Shown here piece after piece: positions 24,956 through 33,877 of a stretch of DNA of 47,006 bases. Both the position numbers and the translations under genes were made by a program. The stretch comes from Falsiroseomonas oryzae (GTDB lineage: Bacteria; Pseudomonadota; Alphaproteobacteria; Acetobacterales; Acetobacteraceae): contig NZ_JAPSMD010000009.1 of the NCBI RefSeq assembly GCF_027856955.1, positions 1-47,006 of the forward strand, read 5' to 3'. Numbering within the stretch: position 1 is the first letter of the stretch; every line of letters starts with the position of its first letter. Below the pieces are notes generated by a model. The model did no database searches. It was not told the DNA's origin and saw only the letters and a program-made list of their open reading frames with translations.

Positions 24956-27322
24956 TCAGAGGCGCCCGATCGCGCGCAGCACCTTCTCCGGCGTCGCCGG
25001 CATGTCGATATGGCGCACGCCATGCACCGACAGGGCGTCGGACACCGCGCCCACTACCGCGGCCAGCGCGCCGGTGATGCCGCCCTCTCCCGCGCCCTTC
25101 ACGCCGAGCGGGTTCTTCGGGCTCGGCACCTCGTTCATCGCGGTGACCAGGTTCGGCAGGTCGTCGGCGCGCGGCATCGTGTAGTCCATGAAGCTCGCCG
25201 TCAGCAGCTGGCCGCTGGCCGCATCGTGCACGATGCGCTCCAGCAGGGTCTGGCCGATTCCCTGCGCGATGCCGCCCTGGATCTGGCCGTGCACGATCAT
25301 CGGGTTGATCACGCGTCCTACATCGTCCACCGCGACATAGTTCTCGACGGTCACCGCGCCGGTCTCGCGGCAGACGGAGACCTCGCAGACATGGCAGCCA
25401 TTGGGGAAGGAGGGACCGTCGGCCGTGTGGTCCATCTCCGCCGCCAGCGCGTTGCCGAGCTCGGCCGCCAGCGCGCCGCTCTCCATCGCGCGCGCGACCT
25501 CGAAGATCGACACGCCGCGATCGGTCCCGCCGACCAGGAAGCGCCCGCCTTCCAGCACGATGTCGCCAGGCGCGGCCTCCAGCATATGTGCGGCGGCGGC
25601 GCGGCCCATCTCGATCACCTTCGTCCCCGCCAGGTGGATGGCCGTGCCCGCGACGCGCATGGATCGCGTGGCGTAGGATCCGTCGCCCCATTTCACGCGG
25701 TCCGTGTCGCCCATCACCACGTCCACGAGGGCAGGATGCACGCCGAGCAGCTCCACGGCGAGCTGCGCATAGGCCGTCTCGCAGCCCTGGCCCATCGGGC
25801 CTGAGCCCGCCATCACCTCGACCCGGCCGGTCGAGCCCAGCACCCGCACCTCGGCGAATTCGCGCGGCATGCCGCCGGCGACCTCGACGTAGTTGGAGAT
25901 GCCGATGCCGCGCAGCCGTCCGCGCGCCGCATCCGCCGCACGGCGCGCCGGGAAGCCGTCCCAATCCGCAAGCTGCAGCGCCATGGCCTGGCTGTCGGCG
26001 AAGCGGCCGCTGTCGTAGTTCAGGCCGATGAACGTCTTGAAAGGGAAGGCGTCGTCGGGGATGAGGTTGCGCCGGCGGATCTCCGCGCGGTCCAGCCCCA
26101 TGTCGGCCGCGGCAAGGTCGAGAAGCCGCTCGACGATGTAGGTGCCTTCAGGCCTCCCAGCGCCGCGGTAGATGTTGACGGGGCAGGTGTTGGTGATCGC
26201 GACCTGCACCTCCGCGTGGCAGAGCGGTGTCCGGTACAGAACCTGCGTGGAGCGCAGGAAGTTCCAGGTCGGCGGGATCACCGCGAGCGGCGTGACAAAG
26301 GCGCCGGTGTTCGCGATCTGGCGGATACGGAGCGCCAGGATCCGTCCTTCGGCATCCAGCGCCAGCTCGCCGTGGCAGCGCTGGTCGCGCGTCATCCAGT
26401 CCGAGAGGAAGCCCTCGGTGCGGTCGGCGACCCACTTCACCGGCCGGCCGATCCGCTGTGCCGCCCAGCAGGCCAGCGCGTACTCGTTGTAGAGGTGGAT
26501 CTTGCCGCCGAAGCCGCCGCCGACATCGGCTGAGACCACGCGGAACCGCTCGCGGGCCACCTTGAAGACGTGGTCGGCGAGGTAGTCCTTCGCGCGGTTC
26601 GCCGCCTGGGTGCAGGTGTGCAGGGTCCAGCGCCCTGTCGCGGTGTCGTAGTCGGCGACCGCCGCGCGCGGCTCCATGAAGCCTTGGGTGATGCGGGTCT
26701 GCTCCACCGTCAGGCTGGCGACATGGGCGGCCTGGTCGAACGCGGCCTGGACGGCGGCGGGATCCCCGAAGCTCCAGTCGAGCACGCGATTGCCGGGGAC
26801 GTGCTCCTGCAGCTGCGGCGCACTGGGGGCGAGCGCGTCCGCGGCCTCGCTCACATGCGGCAGGATTTCCCACTGGATGGCGACGAGCTCCGCCGCATCG
26901 CGCGCCTGCTGGAGCGTGTCGGCGACCACCAGCGCGACCTCGTGCCCGACATACATCGCCCGCCCGCGGGCGAGCGGCAGGTAGGGCACCTCGATGAACT
27001 CGCTGCCGTCCCGGTTCTTCGGATAGGCCGGTGCCGCCGCGCCAGAGAGCCCAGGCGGGCATCCCAGCCCATCGGCAGTGGCGTCCTCCCCGGTCAGCAC
27101 GGCGTGAACGCCGGGTGCGGCGCGGGCTGCGGCGGTGTCCATTGCGACTATCCGCGCATGCGGATGCGGCGAGCGGAGCAGATGGGCGAAGACTTGCCCG
27201 GGGAGCGAGACGTCGGCCGTGAAGCGGCCCTGGCCGCGCAGCAGCCTGTCGTCCTCCCGGCGCCGGACGGGCTGGCCAATGCCGAAGCGCGCGGCATCCG
27301 CCGCCGCGGTGACCTGATCCAT
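24956..27322 (-). CDS. Orphan xanthine dehydrogenase family molybdenum-binding subunit
   Basis: A 788-residue CoxL/XdhA-type subunit: GQPVRRREDDRLLRGQGRFT, RSPHPHARIVAMD, DVGGGFGGKIHLYNEYALA, NIYRGAGRPEGTYIVERLLD (the usual motif, unlike the paralogue at 19387), MGQGCETAYAQLAVELLG, and KGAGEGGITGAL with the catalytic glutamate near 746. No FAD or iron-sulfur subunit gene accompanies it, although the catalytic subunit needs them. I infer it borrows the M and S proteins of the convergent operon, giving an alternative enzyme. ATG 27322 has GGAGGG seven bases upstream; a perfect palindrome lies 45 bp before the start. Confidence 0.92.
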   Translation of the reverse strand: MDQVTAAADAARFGIGQPVRRREDDRLLRGQGRFTADVSLPGQVFAHLLRSPHPHARIVAMDTAAARAAPGVHAVLTGEDATADGLGCPPGLSGAAAPAYPKNRDGSEFIEVPYLPLARGRAMYVGHEVALVVADTLQQARDAAELVAIQWEILPHVSEAADALAPSAPQLQEHVPGNRVLDWSFGDPAAVQAAFDQAAHVASLTVEQTRITQGFMEPRAAVADYDTATGRWTLHTCTQAANRAKDYLADHVFKVARERFRVVSADVGGGFGGKIHLYNEYALACWAAQRIGRPVKWVADRTEGFLSDWMTRDQRCHGELALDAEGRILALRIRQIANTGAFVTPLAVIPPTWNFLRSTQVLYRTPLCHAEVQVAITNTCPVNIYRGAGRPEGTYIVERLLDLAAADMGLDRAEIRRRNLIPDDAFPFKTFIGLNYDSGRFADSQAMALQLADWDGFPARRAADAARGRLRGIGISNYVEVAGGMPREFAEVRVLGSTGRVEVMAGSGPMGQGCETAYAQLAVELLGVHPALVDVVMGDTDRVKWGDGSYATRSMRVAGTAIHLAGTKVIEMGRAAAAHMLEAAPGDIVLEGGRFLVGGTDRGVSIFEVARAMESGALAAELGNALAAEMDHTADGPSFPNGCHVCEVSVCRETGAVTVENYVAVDDVGRVINPMIVHGQIQGGIAQGIGQTLLERIVHDAASGQLLTASFMDYTMPRADDLPNLVTAMNEVPSPKNPLGVKGAGEGGITGALAAVVGAVSDALSVHGVRHIDMPATPEKVLRAIGRL

Positions 27323-27366
27323 GACATCCCTCCACCATATGCGGCGCGCCGTGATCCTGGCGCCTG

Positions 27367-27386
27367 TAATTATCTTTTGATAATTA
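27367..27386. promoter_or_regulatory. Perfect 20-nt palindrome, candidate TetR operator
   Basis: TAATTATCTTTTGATAATTA is a perfect 8-bp inverted repeat around TTTT, extremely AT-rich in this context. It sits between the divergent orphan Mo-subunit gene (start 27322) and the histidinol-dehydrogenase-family pseudogene (start 27462). Its right half-site GATAATTA recurs at 17991-17998 ahead of the XDH-TRAP operon. Recognition by the TetR protein at 17266 is an inference. Confidence 0.6.
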
Positions 27387-27461
27387 TGTGGCCATCCGCC
27401 GCGGCTTCGCAAGCGCGGCGTGCCGGCCGTGCTCCACCGGCGGAGGGAGTAGGATGATCTC

Positions 27462-28598
27462 ATGGCGCTGTGGCTGAAGCGCTCGATTGCGGCTGCCGTG
27501 AAGGCGGCCGCCTAGGACACTGTGCGGACCACGGTGGAGGCGCTGCTTGCCGACATCACCCGGCGCGGCGATGCCGCCGTGCGCGAGATGTCGGCGCAGT
27601 TCGACGGCTGGGACCGCGCCGATTTCCGGCTGGCCGATGCCGAGATCCGCGCCTGCCTGTCCGAGCTGCCAGCCCGCGCACTGGACGAGATCCGCTTCGC
27701 GCAGGAGCAGGTGCTGAACTTCGCGCAGGCGCAGCACGAGTCGATGAAGGACATCGAGGTCGAGACGCTGCCCGGCGTGATCCTCGGCCACCGCAACATC
27801 CCGGTGAACTCGGTCGGCTGCTACGTGCCGGGCGGCAAGTACCCGCTGCTGGCTTCTGCCCACATGTCGGTCGTGACGGCGAAGGTCGCGGGCGTGCCGC
27901 GCATCATCACCTGTGCGCCGCCCTACCAGGGCCGGCCGGCGCCCGCGATCGTCGCCGCCCGGCACCTGGCCGGCGCCGACGAGATCCGCGTGCTCGGCGG
28001 CGTGCAGGCGGTGGGCGCGATGGCGCTCGGCACCGAGACGATCGCGCCAGTGGACATGCTGGTCGGGCCCGGCAACGCCTATGTCGCCAAGGCCAAGCGC
28101 CAGCTCTTCGGGCGTGTCGGGATTGATCTCTTCGCAGGGCCGACCGAGACGCTGGTGATTGCCGACGAGACTGTGGACGGCGAGATCTGCGCGACCAACC
28201 TGCCCGGCCAGGCCGAGCACGGTCCCACCAGCCCCGCGATCCGGCTGACCGATTCTGAGAAGCTCGCCCGCGAGACGATGAGGGAAGTCGAGCGGCTGCT
28301 CACCGTCCTGCCAACCGCCGCGATCGCCGCGAAGGCCTGGGCGGATTACGGCGAGGTGATCCTCTGCGTCGACAAGGCGGAGATGCTGAGGGAGGCCGAC
28401 CGCATTGCCAGCGAGCATGTGCAGGTCATGACCTCCGACGACGATTTCTTCCTGAAGAACATGACCAACTACGGCGCGCTGTTCCTTGGCCCGCGCACCA
28501 ATGTGAGCTATGGCGACAAGGTCATCGGCACGAACCACACGCTGCCGACGCTGGGCGCGCCGCGCTACACGGGCGGGCTCTGGGTCGGCAAGTTCCTC
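27462..28598 (+). pseudogene. Histidinol/sulfopropanediol dehydrogenase family gene, broken
   Basis: The protein reads MALWLKRSIAAAVKAAA[18 protein letters not shown] and continues through [61 protein letters not shown] and [10 protein letters not shown]. This is a HisD-family NAD-dependent dehydrogenase, closest in my judgement to the HpsN-type paralogues rather than true histidinol dehydrogenase. TAG at 27513-27515 is codon 18 of the full frame. Homology stops at GGLWVGKFL (about 28598), losing the last 70 or so residues with the C-terminal histidine ligand. Two independent lesions, so it is a pseudogene. GTG 27522 could restart translation but could not repair the 3' loss. Confidence 0.85.
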
Positions 28599-28605
28599 GT
28601 CCGCA

Positions 28606-29337
28606 GTGGAAGAGAACCTCCGGCGCGGGCGACTCCTGCTGCTCCTCGCGCTCGATCGCGCAGGCGCCGGACTGCGCGGTTTCGTGGAGGACCTGCGCAA
28701 CATGCCCGGTCTGCCGTTCGAGATCGGGCTGCTCGAAGCGGCCTGTCACGCCGACCCGGACCGGCCAGCCGACGTTCTCGTGACGACCCGGCTGGTTCAT
28801 GTGCTCCGGGCCATCGACCGGCCGGTCTTTCGGGTGGTCGACGGTGGTGAGGTCGATCCGGTATCGGCGTCTCAGACCCTGAAGCGCCGGCCGGTTCCGC
28901 TGCTCGAGGCGGAGTTCTACGCGATGCTTGAGGCGCGAGAGGCAGGGGCGGGCGAACGGCTTCGGAAGTTCGTCGAGCGCCTTCTGCCGCTCGGAGTTCG
29001 CGCCGACGTCGTTCGAACCCTGACGCTGCGAGGGGAAATCAGCGACCAGGCGTCTCTGAGCCTTTGCTCGATCTCCACGGCCGGTGAGGTCCAGATCTAC
29101 CCGGCAACGCCGTCCGTGCTTGCACTCCCTGGCGGGCCGGAGGCTGTGCAGTTCTACCTCGATGGCATAGCCAGACTGGCCGGCGGCGAAATTGCCCCTG
29201 GTGGCACTGCCAACGGCGCGCTGACCAACCAGAGGATCTTGAAGGATGGGCGATATCCGCGCGTTGCCGATCTACTTGATCATGCCAATGGTTGGCTTGA
29301 GGTGATCAGGGCCTGCCTGGATCGCCTTCGAGGCTAG
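28606..29337 (+). CDS. Uncharacterised protein, possibly a C-terminal fragment
   Basis: Starting at GTG 28606 the frame encodes 243 residues: [40 protein letters not shown], then a mixed alpha/beta region ending [21 protein letters not shown]. The opening resembles the segment that follows the nuclease core in some PD-(D/E)XK-type restriction-like proteins (a pattern of x-ENLRxGRLxLLxxxD), but I cannot name the family with confidence. It abuts the broken dehydrogenase exactly at the breakpoint, has no ribosome site, and probably lost its N-terminal part in the same rearrangement. If nuclease-like, it is debris of a defence gene. Confidence 0.45.
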   Translation: MEENLRRGRLLLLLALDRAGAGLRGFVEDLRNMPGLPFEIGLLEAACHADPDRPADVLVTTRLVHVLRAIDRPVFRVVDGGEVDPVSASQTLKRRPVPLLEAEFYAMLEAREAGAGERLRKFVERLLPLGVRADVVRTLTLRGEISDQASLSLCSISTAGEVQIYPATPSVLALPGGPEAVQFYLDGIARLAGGEIAPGGTANGALTNQRILKDGRYPRVADLLDHANGWLEVIRACLDRLRG

Positions 29338-29390
29338 TTGGCCTGCGCGGGCTGTATGGATTGCTGCGAGAGACCTTGGCCGGAGGATTA

Positions 29391-29406
29391 GTGCACTCGA
29401 GTGCAC
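29391..29406. repeat. Perfect 16-bp palindrome
   Basis: GTGCACTCGAGTGCAC reads the same on both strands. It lies between the fragment ending at 29337 and the recombinase fragment starting about 29433. It could be an operator or a recombination core; no second copy was noticed. Confidence 0.6.
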
Positions 29407-29432
29407 GGGATTTGCACACGGACTAACTCGCC

Positions 29433-29856
29433 GAGCCACAGCCGCGGCTGGGGAGGGCAAATGTACCACTACCATGTCAGCCAAGCCGTGCTGAAGGGCG
29501 GCGCGACGGAGCGGCCAGCGATCGAACGCCTCCCGGCCGGCGAGATCGAAGCGGCGGTGGTCGCCCAGGTCCGCGCCCTGCTACGCCAGCCCGAGATGGT
29601 GGTCGGCACATGGCGGGCGGCGCGGACGACAGCGCCCGACGTGACCGAGCAGGGGGTTCTGCTGGCGCTGGAGCGGATCGAGCCGCTGTGGGACGAGCTC
29701 TTCCCCGCCGAGCGGGCGCGCATCGTCCGGCTGCTGGTGGACCGGGTCGACGTCCGGGCGGAGGGCGCCGCGGTGCGGCTGCGGCTGGACGGGCTCGGCA
29801 GCCTGGTCCGCGACCTCGCCGCCCAGGCGCCCGAGGCCGGGAGATCTGCGGCATGA
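29433..29856 (+). pseudogene. Serine recombinase C-terminal fragment (type 2)
   Basis: The frame encodes SPSHSRGWGGQMYHYHVSQA, then ERLPAGEIEAAVVAQVRALL and ELFPAERARIVRLLVDRVDV, about 140 residues of the zinc-ribbon and C-terminal region of a large serine recombinase, with close similarity to the fragment at 40216-40803. The catalytic N-terminus and recombinase domain are absent; homology starts at about 29427. The stop overlaps the ATG of the next gene (ATGA, 29853-29856), preserving the coupling of recombinase and accessory gene. Confidence 0.8.
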
Positions 29857-30233
29857 GCGAGGCGGCGCAGACCCTCACGGTGGTCATCCCGCTCCGGATG
29901 AAGCCGCGCGGCGGGCGGAAGGCGATGGTCATGCCCGGCGTGCTGGCGCTGGAGCGCCGGCAGGACATCACGCTCATCAAGGCGGTGGCGCGGGCGTTCC
30001 GGTGGCGGCGGATGCTGGAAACCGGGCGGTTCGGCACAATCAACGAGCTGGCCGCGGCCGAGAAGATCAACTCGTCCTACGTCTCGCGCGTGCTGCGGCT
30101 GACGCTGCTAGCTCCGGACATCGTGGAAGCGATCCTGGACGGGCGGCAGCCGCAGGGGACCACGCTGCCGTCACTGATGGAGCCGCTCCCGGTGGAGTGG
30201 GAGCGGCAGCGAAAGGCATTCGCTGTTAGCTGA
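29853..30233 (+). CDS. Recombinase-associated small HTH protein, intact copy 3
   Basis: A 126-residue basic protein: MSEAAQTLTVVIPLRMKPRG, a linker, IKAVARAFRWRRMLETGRFG and a helix-turn-helix-like segment TINELAAAEKINSS YVSRVL at about 62-82, then APDIVEAILDG. The HTH with SYVSRVLRL resembles the KorB/ParB DNA-binding region. It overlaps the recombinase reading frame by four bases both here and at 40800, so it is very likely a DNA-binding partner of that recombinase (directionality or site-recognition factor; inference). This is the only full-length copy in the window; three others are broken. Confidence 0.78.
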   Translation: MSEAAQTLTVVIPLRMKPRGGRKAMVMPGVLALERRQDITLIKAVARAFRWRRMLETGRFGTINELAAAEKINSSYVSRVLRLTLLAPDIVEAILDGRQPQGTTLPSLMEPLPVEWERQRKAFAVS

Positions 30234-30290
30234 GCAGGGTGCCGCCGGGGCACGCGGCGGATCAGTTGACGTACCGGTCCGCCTGGAAGG

Positions 30291-31004
30291 CTACCGGTGG
30301 GCCGTGGCACGAACCGGCGCCGCCACAGGCAGGGCGTCCGCGCCCATGGCCGTCGTGCAGGCTTCGGCAGCTGAGGCGTGCGCCGCGCTTTCCAGCCCCG
30401 CACTTATGCCACCCACCACAGCGGCAAGCGCGCGGCACAACGCCGCCAAGCGTAAGGGTGCGCCTTCCTGGGCCGGAAGCGGCGCCCCGAGCGCGAAGGC
30501 AGGCGCCCCGTCGCCAATCGCCACTGCGGCGGCGAAGCCCGGCCCGCCGGTGTCACGCAGGCGCGCCGCCGATGCGTGGACGACGCCAAGGATCGCCCTG
30601 GAGCCTGGCCCGTAGCCAATGGCTACCGCCATACCGCTGCCCATCCTGCGCGTCATGACATCGAGTGCGTCGAGCGCGCCCGCGACAACACCGTCCTGTT
30701 CGTCCGACCCCTCCTCGCAGCGCGTGGGCGCGAGCTCGAGCACTGCTGCATGCTCCTCGAACAGAAGCGCTGAGACCAGCGCGTCATGCGCCGCGTCATG
30801 CCGACGCTCCATCGTCAACAAAACGACGCCGCCGTCTCCCGACTGCCAGGTTGCCGGCATGTTGAGCAGTACGCCGGCGCGGCACGGCTGCAAGGCGTCC
30901 CGTTCGGTCTCGAGATAGTGGTAGGTCGTCTGCTCGCGGGCGAGGGCGGGCGGCACGGCAAGGCTGGCGGCAAGCACCGCTGCGCCAATACGAGACGGCA
31001 TCAT
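30291..31004 (-). CDS. Secreted alpha/beta-hydrolase-like protein lacking nucleophile
   Basis: A 237-residue protein with signal peptide MMPSRIGAAVLAASLAVPPALA. The core shows the strand pattern of a small alpha/beta hydrolase (GGVVLLTMERRH, EHAAVLELAP, MAVAIGYGPGSRAILGVV), but the nucleophile elbow reads GYGPG, with glycine where serine or cysteine should be. Last gene of a minus-strand operon after an MFS transporter and a second hydrolase-like protein. It may be a binding protein or pseudoenzyme; the family assignment is tentative. ATG 31004 or 31001 is the probable start. Confidence 0.6.
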   Translation of the reverse strand: MMPSRIGAAVLAASLAVPPALAREQTTYHYLETERDALQPCRAGVLLNMPATWQSGDGGVVLLTMERRHDAAHDALVSALLFEEHAAVLELAPTRCEEGSDEQDGVVAGALDALDVMTRRMGSGMAVAIGYGPGSRAILGVVHASAARLRDTGGPGFAAAVAIGDGAPAFALGAPLPAQEGAPLRLAALCRALAAVVGGISAGLESAAHASAAEACTTAMGADALPVAAPVRATAHR

Positions 31005-31084
31005 CGAGACCCTTCTGTCACGGCCCACGGCGCTCTCCATCGTCCTGCCCGGCCCTCGGCCTTGGCGTCCGCTTGGTAGTCGCC

Positions 31085-32398
31085 TCATGATCTGTTCGAG
31101 ACGCAGGCTGGTCGGGCGACGGGGCCGGCCGACGAGTGTGGAGGCTGTGCGGGGCGCGTGACCCGGGCGAGCAAGGCGCTACCCACGGCGCCCGCCACCG
31201 CCATTCCGATCACCGGGATCATGTGCCCCGCCATCGCCCCGATGCCGAAGGCCAGCATCGGCGGTGCAGCGAGCAGCGCGATGCCGCGGCTGGTGTAGAG
31301 CACGCCGAGCACCCCGCCGACCGAACGTGATCCGAAGTTGTCGGCGACAAAGGCCGGCAACAGCGCGACGAAGCCGCCCTGCAGCGCGCCGAAGCCGAGT
31401 GCGAAGACCTGCAGCGTGGGCTCGTTCTCTGCTGCCGCCCAGAGCAGCATGGAGGCCGCCATGGCGGCGCAGCAGACGAGGAATACCTTGCGCCGACCCA
31501 CTGCGTCCCCGAGGGCCGCCAATAGGAAGCGCCCGATGATCGTGCCGATTCCGATCAACCCGAGCAGCGCGACCGCGTCATGCCGGGCTAGCCCCATGTC
31601 GCGCGCAGTGCCAACAAGCAGCGCATGCGGCAGCACGGAGGGCAGCGAGACGAGCAGTGTACCGGCATAGAGCAGGGCGGAATCACGGCTCAGAACGGCA
31701 GCCGGCGGCGTCAGGCGCGGCGCCGTCGCCGGCGCTTCCTGCTCTTGCGGGGCAGGCGCCAGGAGCAGCGCGCCCGCGACGCCGATAAGTGCGGCCAGCA
31801 ACCCACATGCGACGAAAGCCGCGCGCCAGTCGCCAAGCGCGGAAAATGCGTCGGCTCCTGGTGGCACGAGGGCCGTGCCGATGCCGATACCGCTCACCGC
31901 AATGCCGGAGGCAAGGCCGCGATGGATGTCGAACCAGCGCTGCACGGCGGCGATGGCCGGGACATAGGCGAAGCCGCAGCCCAGGCCGATCAGCAAGCCG
32001 TAGCCGACATAAACCTCAATCAGGCTTGAGGCGGCAGCGGCTATCAGGAAGCCGAGCGCGACCAGCAGCATTCCCATGACGGCCAGCACACGCGCGCCCA
32101 TGCGATCGGCAAGCGGCCCGGTCAGCGCGCTGACGAAGAAGCAACTGCCCCCGCTCAGCGCATACACGATCGAGACCGAGGCGCGCGAAGAGCCGAACGT
32201 CGCGGCGATATCCTCCGCAAAGGCAGCGTAAGAGTAGATTGCGCCGTAGCCCACCATGGTGACGAGGAAGGCGCCGGCCACCACCGCCCATCCGCGGAAC
32301 CGCGGTGGTGGACGGTGGTGCAACGACCGCGAGCGAGGCAGCAGATCCGGCGCGGTGCGGCGCGCCTGTAGTCTGGCTGGAAGCGCCTCGGTCAGCAT
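31085..32398 (-). CDS. MFS transporter (monocarboxylate/OFA-like)
   Basis: A 437-residue permease with 12 predicted membrane helices. FRGWAVVAGAFLVTMVGYGA, followed by LADRMGARVLAVMG as the A-like loop motif and IAVSGIGIGTALVPPGADAF, fits the oxalate/formate antiporter and monocarboxylate porter branch; a central hydrophilic loop (APAPQEQEAPATAPRL) separates the halves. Inner membrane; substrate likely a small organic acid but unproven. I choose ATG 32398, with GGAGG ten bases upstream, over GTG 32407. Confidence 0.9.
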   Translation of the reverse strand: MLTEALPARLQARRTAPDLLPRSRSLHHRPPPRFRGWAVVAGAFLVTMVGYGAIYSYAAFAEDIAATFGSSRASVSIVYALSGGSCFFVSALTGPLADRMGARVLAVMGMLLVALGFLIAAAASSLIEVYVGYGLLIGLGCGFAYVPAIAAVQRWFDIHRGLASGIAVSGIGIGTALVPPGADAFSALGDWRAAFVACGLLAALIGVAGALLLAPAPQEQEAPATAPRLTPPAAVLSRDSALLYAGTLLVSLPSVLPHALLVGTARDMGLARHDAVALLGLIGIGTIIGRFLLAALGDAVGRRKVFLVCCAAMAASMLLWAAAENEPTLQVFALGFGALQGGFVALLPAFVADNFGSRSVGGVLGVLYTSRGIALLAAPPMLAFGIGAMAGHMIPVIGMAVAGAVGSALLARVTRPAQPPHSSAGPVARPACVSNRS

Positions 32399-32552
32399 GC
32401 GCCCCACCCCTCCAGGGAGACGAAGTGCTCAGGTGGCGCTACCACCCAATCCCGGCCGCGCCGCGGCAAGCTGCCGACGCGGAGGCGGAGAACGGCGCAA
32501 CTCATGCTTCCGGTGCGCTCCTCCGGGACGCAGCCGTCAGCATCTTGGCGTG

Positions 32553-33527
32553 TCACCGCTCAAGCATGGCCGCAGCGAGAAAGCCGACCGCCTGGGTGGC
32601 GGACATCTCGGCCAATTCCGGCCACGCGACCGTGCGGAGCATGCCTCGACCGACGGGCGCCGGTTGGAACGAGACCACATGCTCGCCGACTGGCGGGAGA
32701 TCCCAGCCATGCGTCGCCCCTCGATAGTGGAGGATGCGCACGGGAACGCCCGCATCCTCGAAGTGTGAGGCCAGGTGGAGGCAGTCGCGCGGCGGGAGGC
32801 CCGCGCCGGTATCGCCATGCAGCACTAGCACCGGCGCGCGGGAGACGCCCGAACTCCCTGGCAGCGCGCCGGCGAGGGAGGCGCAGTCAGGATAGAGAAG
32901 GACGCGCGCCGTCCAGTCCCGCTCCTTTCCGCCGGGCCACACCGCGACGGCATGGGCGCCCCGGCCGAAGCCCAGTGCCGCGAGGCGCGTCGCGTCTATG
33001 CCCGGCTGCGCGGCGAGCACCTGCCAGGCGCGATCAAGAACATCAGCTTCCGCTTGCGGATTGAAGGACACGGGGCCGTCTGCGCCGTCCGCAGAGACGT
33101 GGTAGAGTTCTACCTCAAGCGCGGCGATGCCAGCATCGAGAAGCTGCCTTACGGTCAGTTCCGCGCGCCGGTCCGTGCCTGGGCTGTCGTACACGAGGAT
33201 GACGGCAGGCACCGGCGCCGCAAACTGCCGCATCGTCAGCAGGCCTACCGCGCCCTCAGCATCATGAAGCAGGCGCGTCTCGAGCGACGACGCGGCTGTG
33301 GCGTAGGAGCCGACGAACAGCACCCCGCACAGCAGGCCGAGCCGGCGGAGCACGAATCGCGCCCAGTCGAGATGCCAGGCGAAGATCAGCCTGCGCACCG
33401 CGGACTCCACCTCCTGCGGGTTGCCACCGGCCGTGCGACGCACCGCCTCGGCCGCAGCGGGGGCGTGCTCGGCACGCGCGAGCCGCCACGTCGGGCGCGG
33501 CGCCGCCGCGGTGCGGAACGGGCTCAT
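32553..33527 (-). CDS. Alpha/beta-hydrolase (dienelactone hydrolase-like), membrane-anchored
   Basis: A 324-residue protein with an N-terminal basic stretch and a hydrophobic segment (LGLLCGVLFVGSYATAA, about 62-78), then a dienelactone-hydrolase-like fold: AVILVYDSPGTD, DAGIAALEVEL, RLAALGFGRGAHAVAVW, VLVLHGDTGAGLPPRDC and YRGATHGWD. The acid and histidine positions are present, but the elbow GFGRG has glycine in place of the nucleophile, as in the protein at 30291. Its start overlaps the upstream small gene (ATGA at 33524-33527). It may bind or modify the MFS substrate; function uncertain. Confidence 0.75.
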   Translation of the reverse strand: MSPFRTAAAPRPTWRLARAEHAPAAAEAVRRTAGGNPQEVESAVRRLIFAWHLDWARFVLRRLGLLCGVLFVGSYATAASSLETRLLHDAEGAVGLLTMRQFAAPVPAVILVYDSPGTDRRAELTVRQLLDAGIAALEVELYHVSADGADGPVSFNPQAEADVLDRAWQVLAAQPGIDATRLAALGFGRGAHAVAVWPGGKERDWTARVLLYPDCASLAGALPGSSGVSRAPVLVLHGDTGAGLPPRDCLHLASHFEDAGVPVRILHYRGATHGWDLPPVGEHVVSFQPAPVGRGMLRTVAWPELAEMSATQAVGFLAAAMLER

Positions 33528-33877
33528 GCGCCTAGCCCGCGCGTGTTGGTGCCCTGCCTAGCTTGACGGCGGTGACGGAGCGCAAGGGCGTCGGGGCGGG
33601 CGCGGTGCTTGCCTCCTGCCGTTGGCGCGAGGGCGCCCTGCGAGGCCGGCGGGGCGGTGATCGCCCGCGCCAGTTCGTCGAGAAGCGCGAGGTTGACCGC
33701 TACGGCGTAGGCGCGGCTTGCTGCTTCCGCGGCCAAGGGATCGCCATGCAGCGCCGCCGCGCGCAGGCGCGACCGCGCGACCTCGGCCAGTTCCGCGCGG
33801 CGCCGCGGGTTCGGGCGCGAACGGCGAGGCAACTTCGCGCTCCGGCGCGACAGTGGATCCTGGAAGGTTGTTCGCAT
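33524..33877 (-). CDS. Small basic protein of unknown function
   Basis: A 117-residue arginine-rich protein whose middle (AEVARSRLRAAALHGDPLAA, RAYAVAVNLALLDELARAIT) is predicted to be helical. No family recognised. It is supported mainly by its four-base overlap with the next gene and by its place as first cistron of the minus-strand operon facing the divergent AraC locus. An open frame on the other strand (33563-33925) makes this call uncertain. Confidence 0.45.
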   Translation of the reverse strand: MRTTFQDPLSRRSAKLPRRSRPNPRRRAELAEVARSRLRAAALHGDPLAAEAASRAYAVAVNLALLDELARAITAPPASQGALAPTAGGKHRARPDALALRHRRQARQGTNTRGLGA

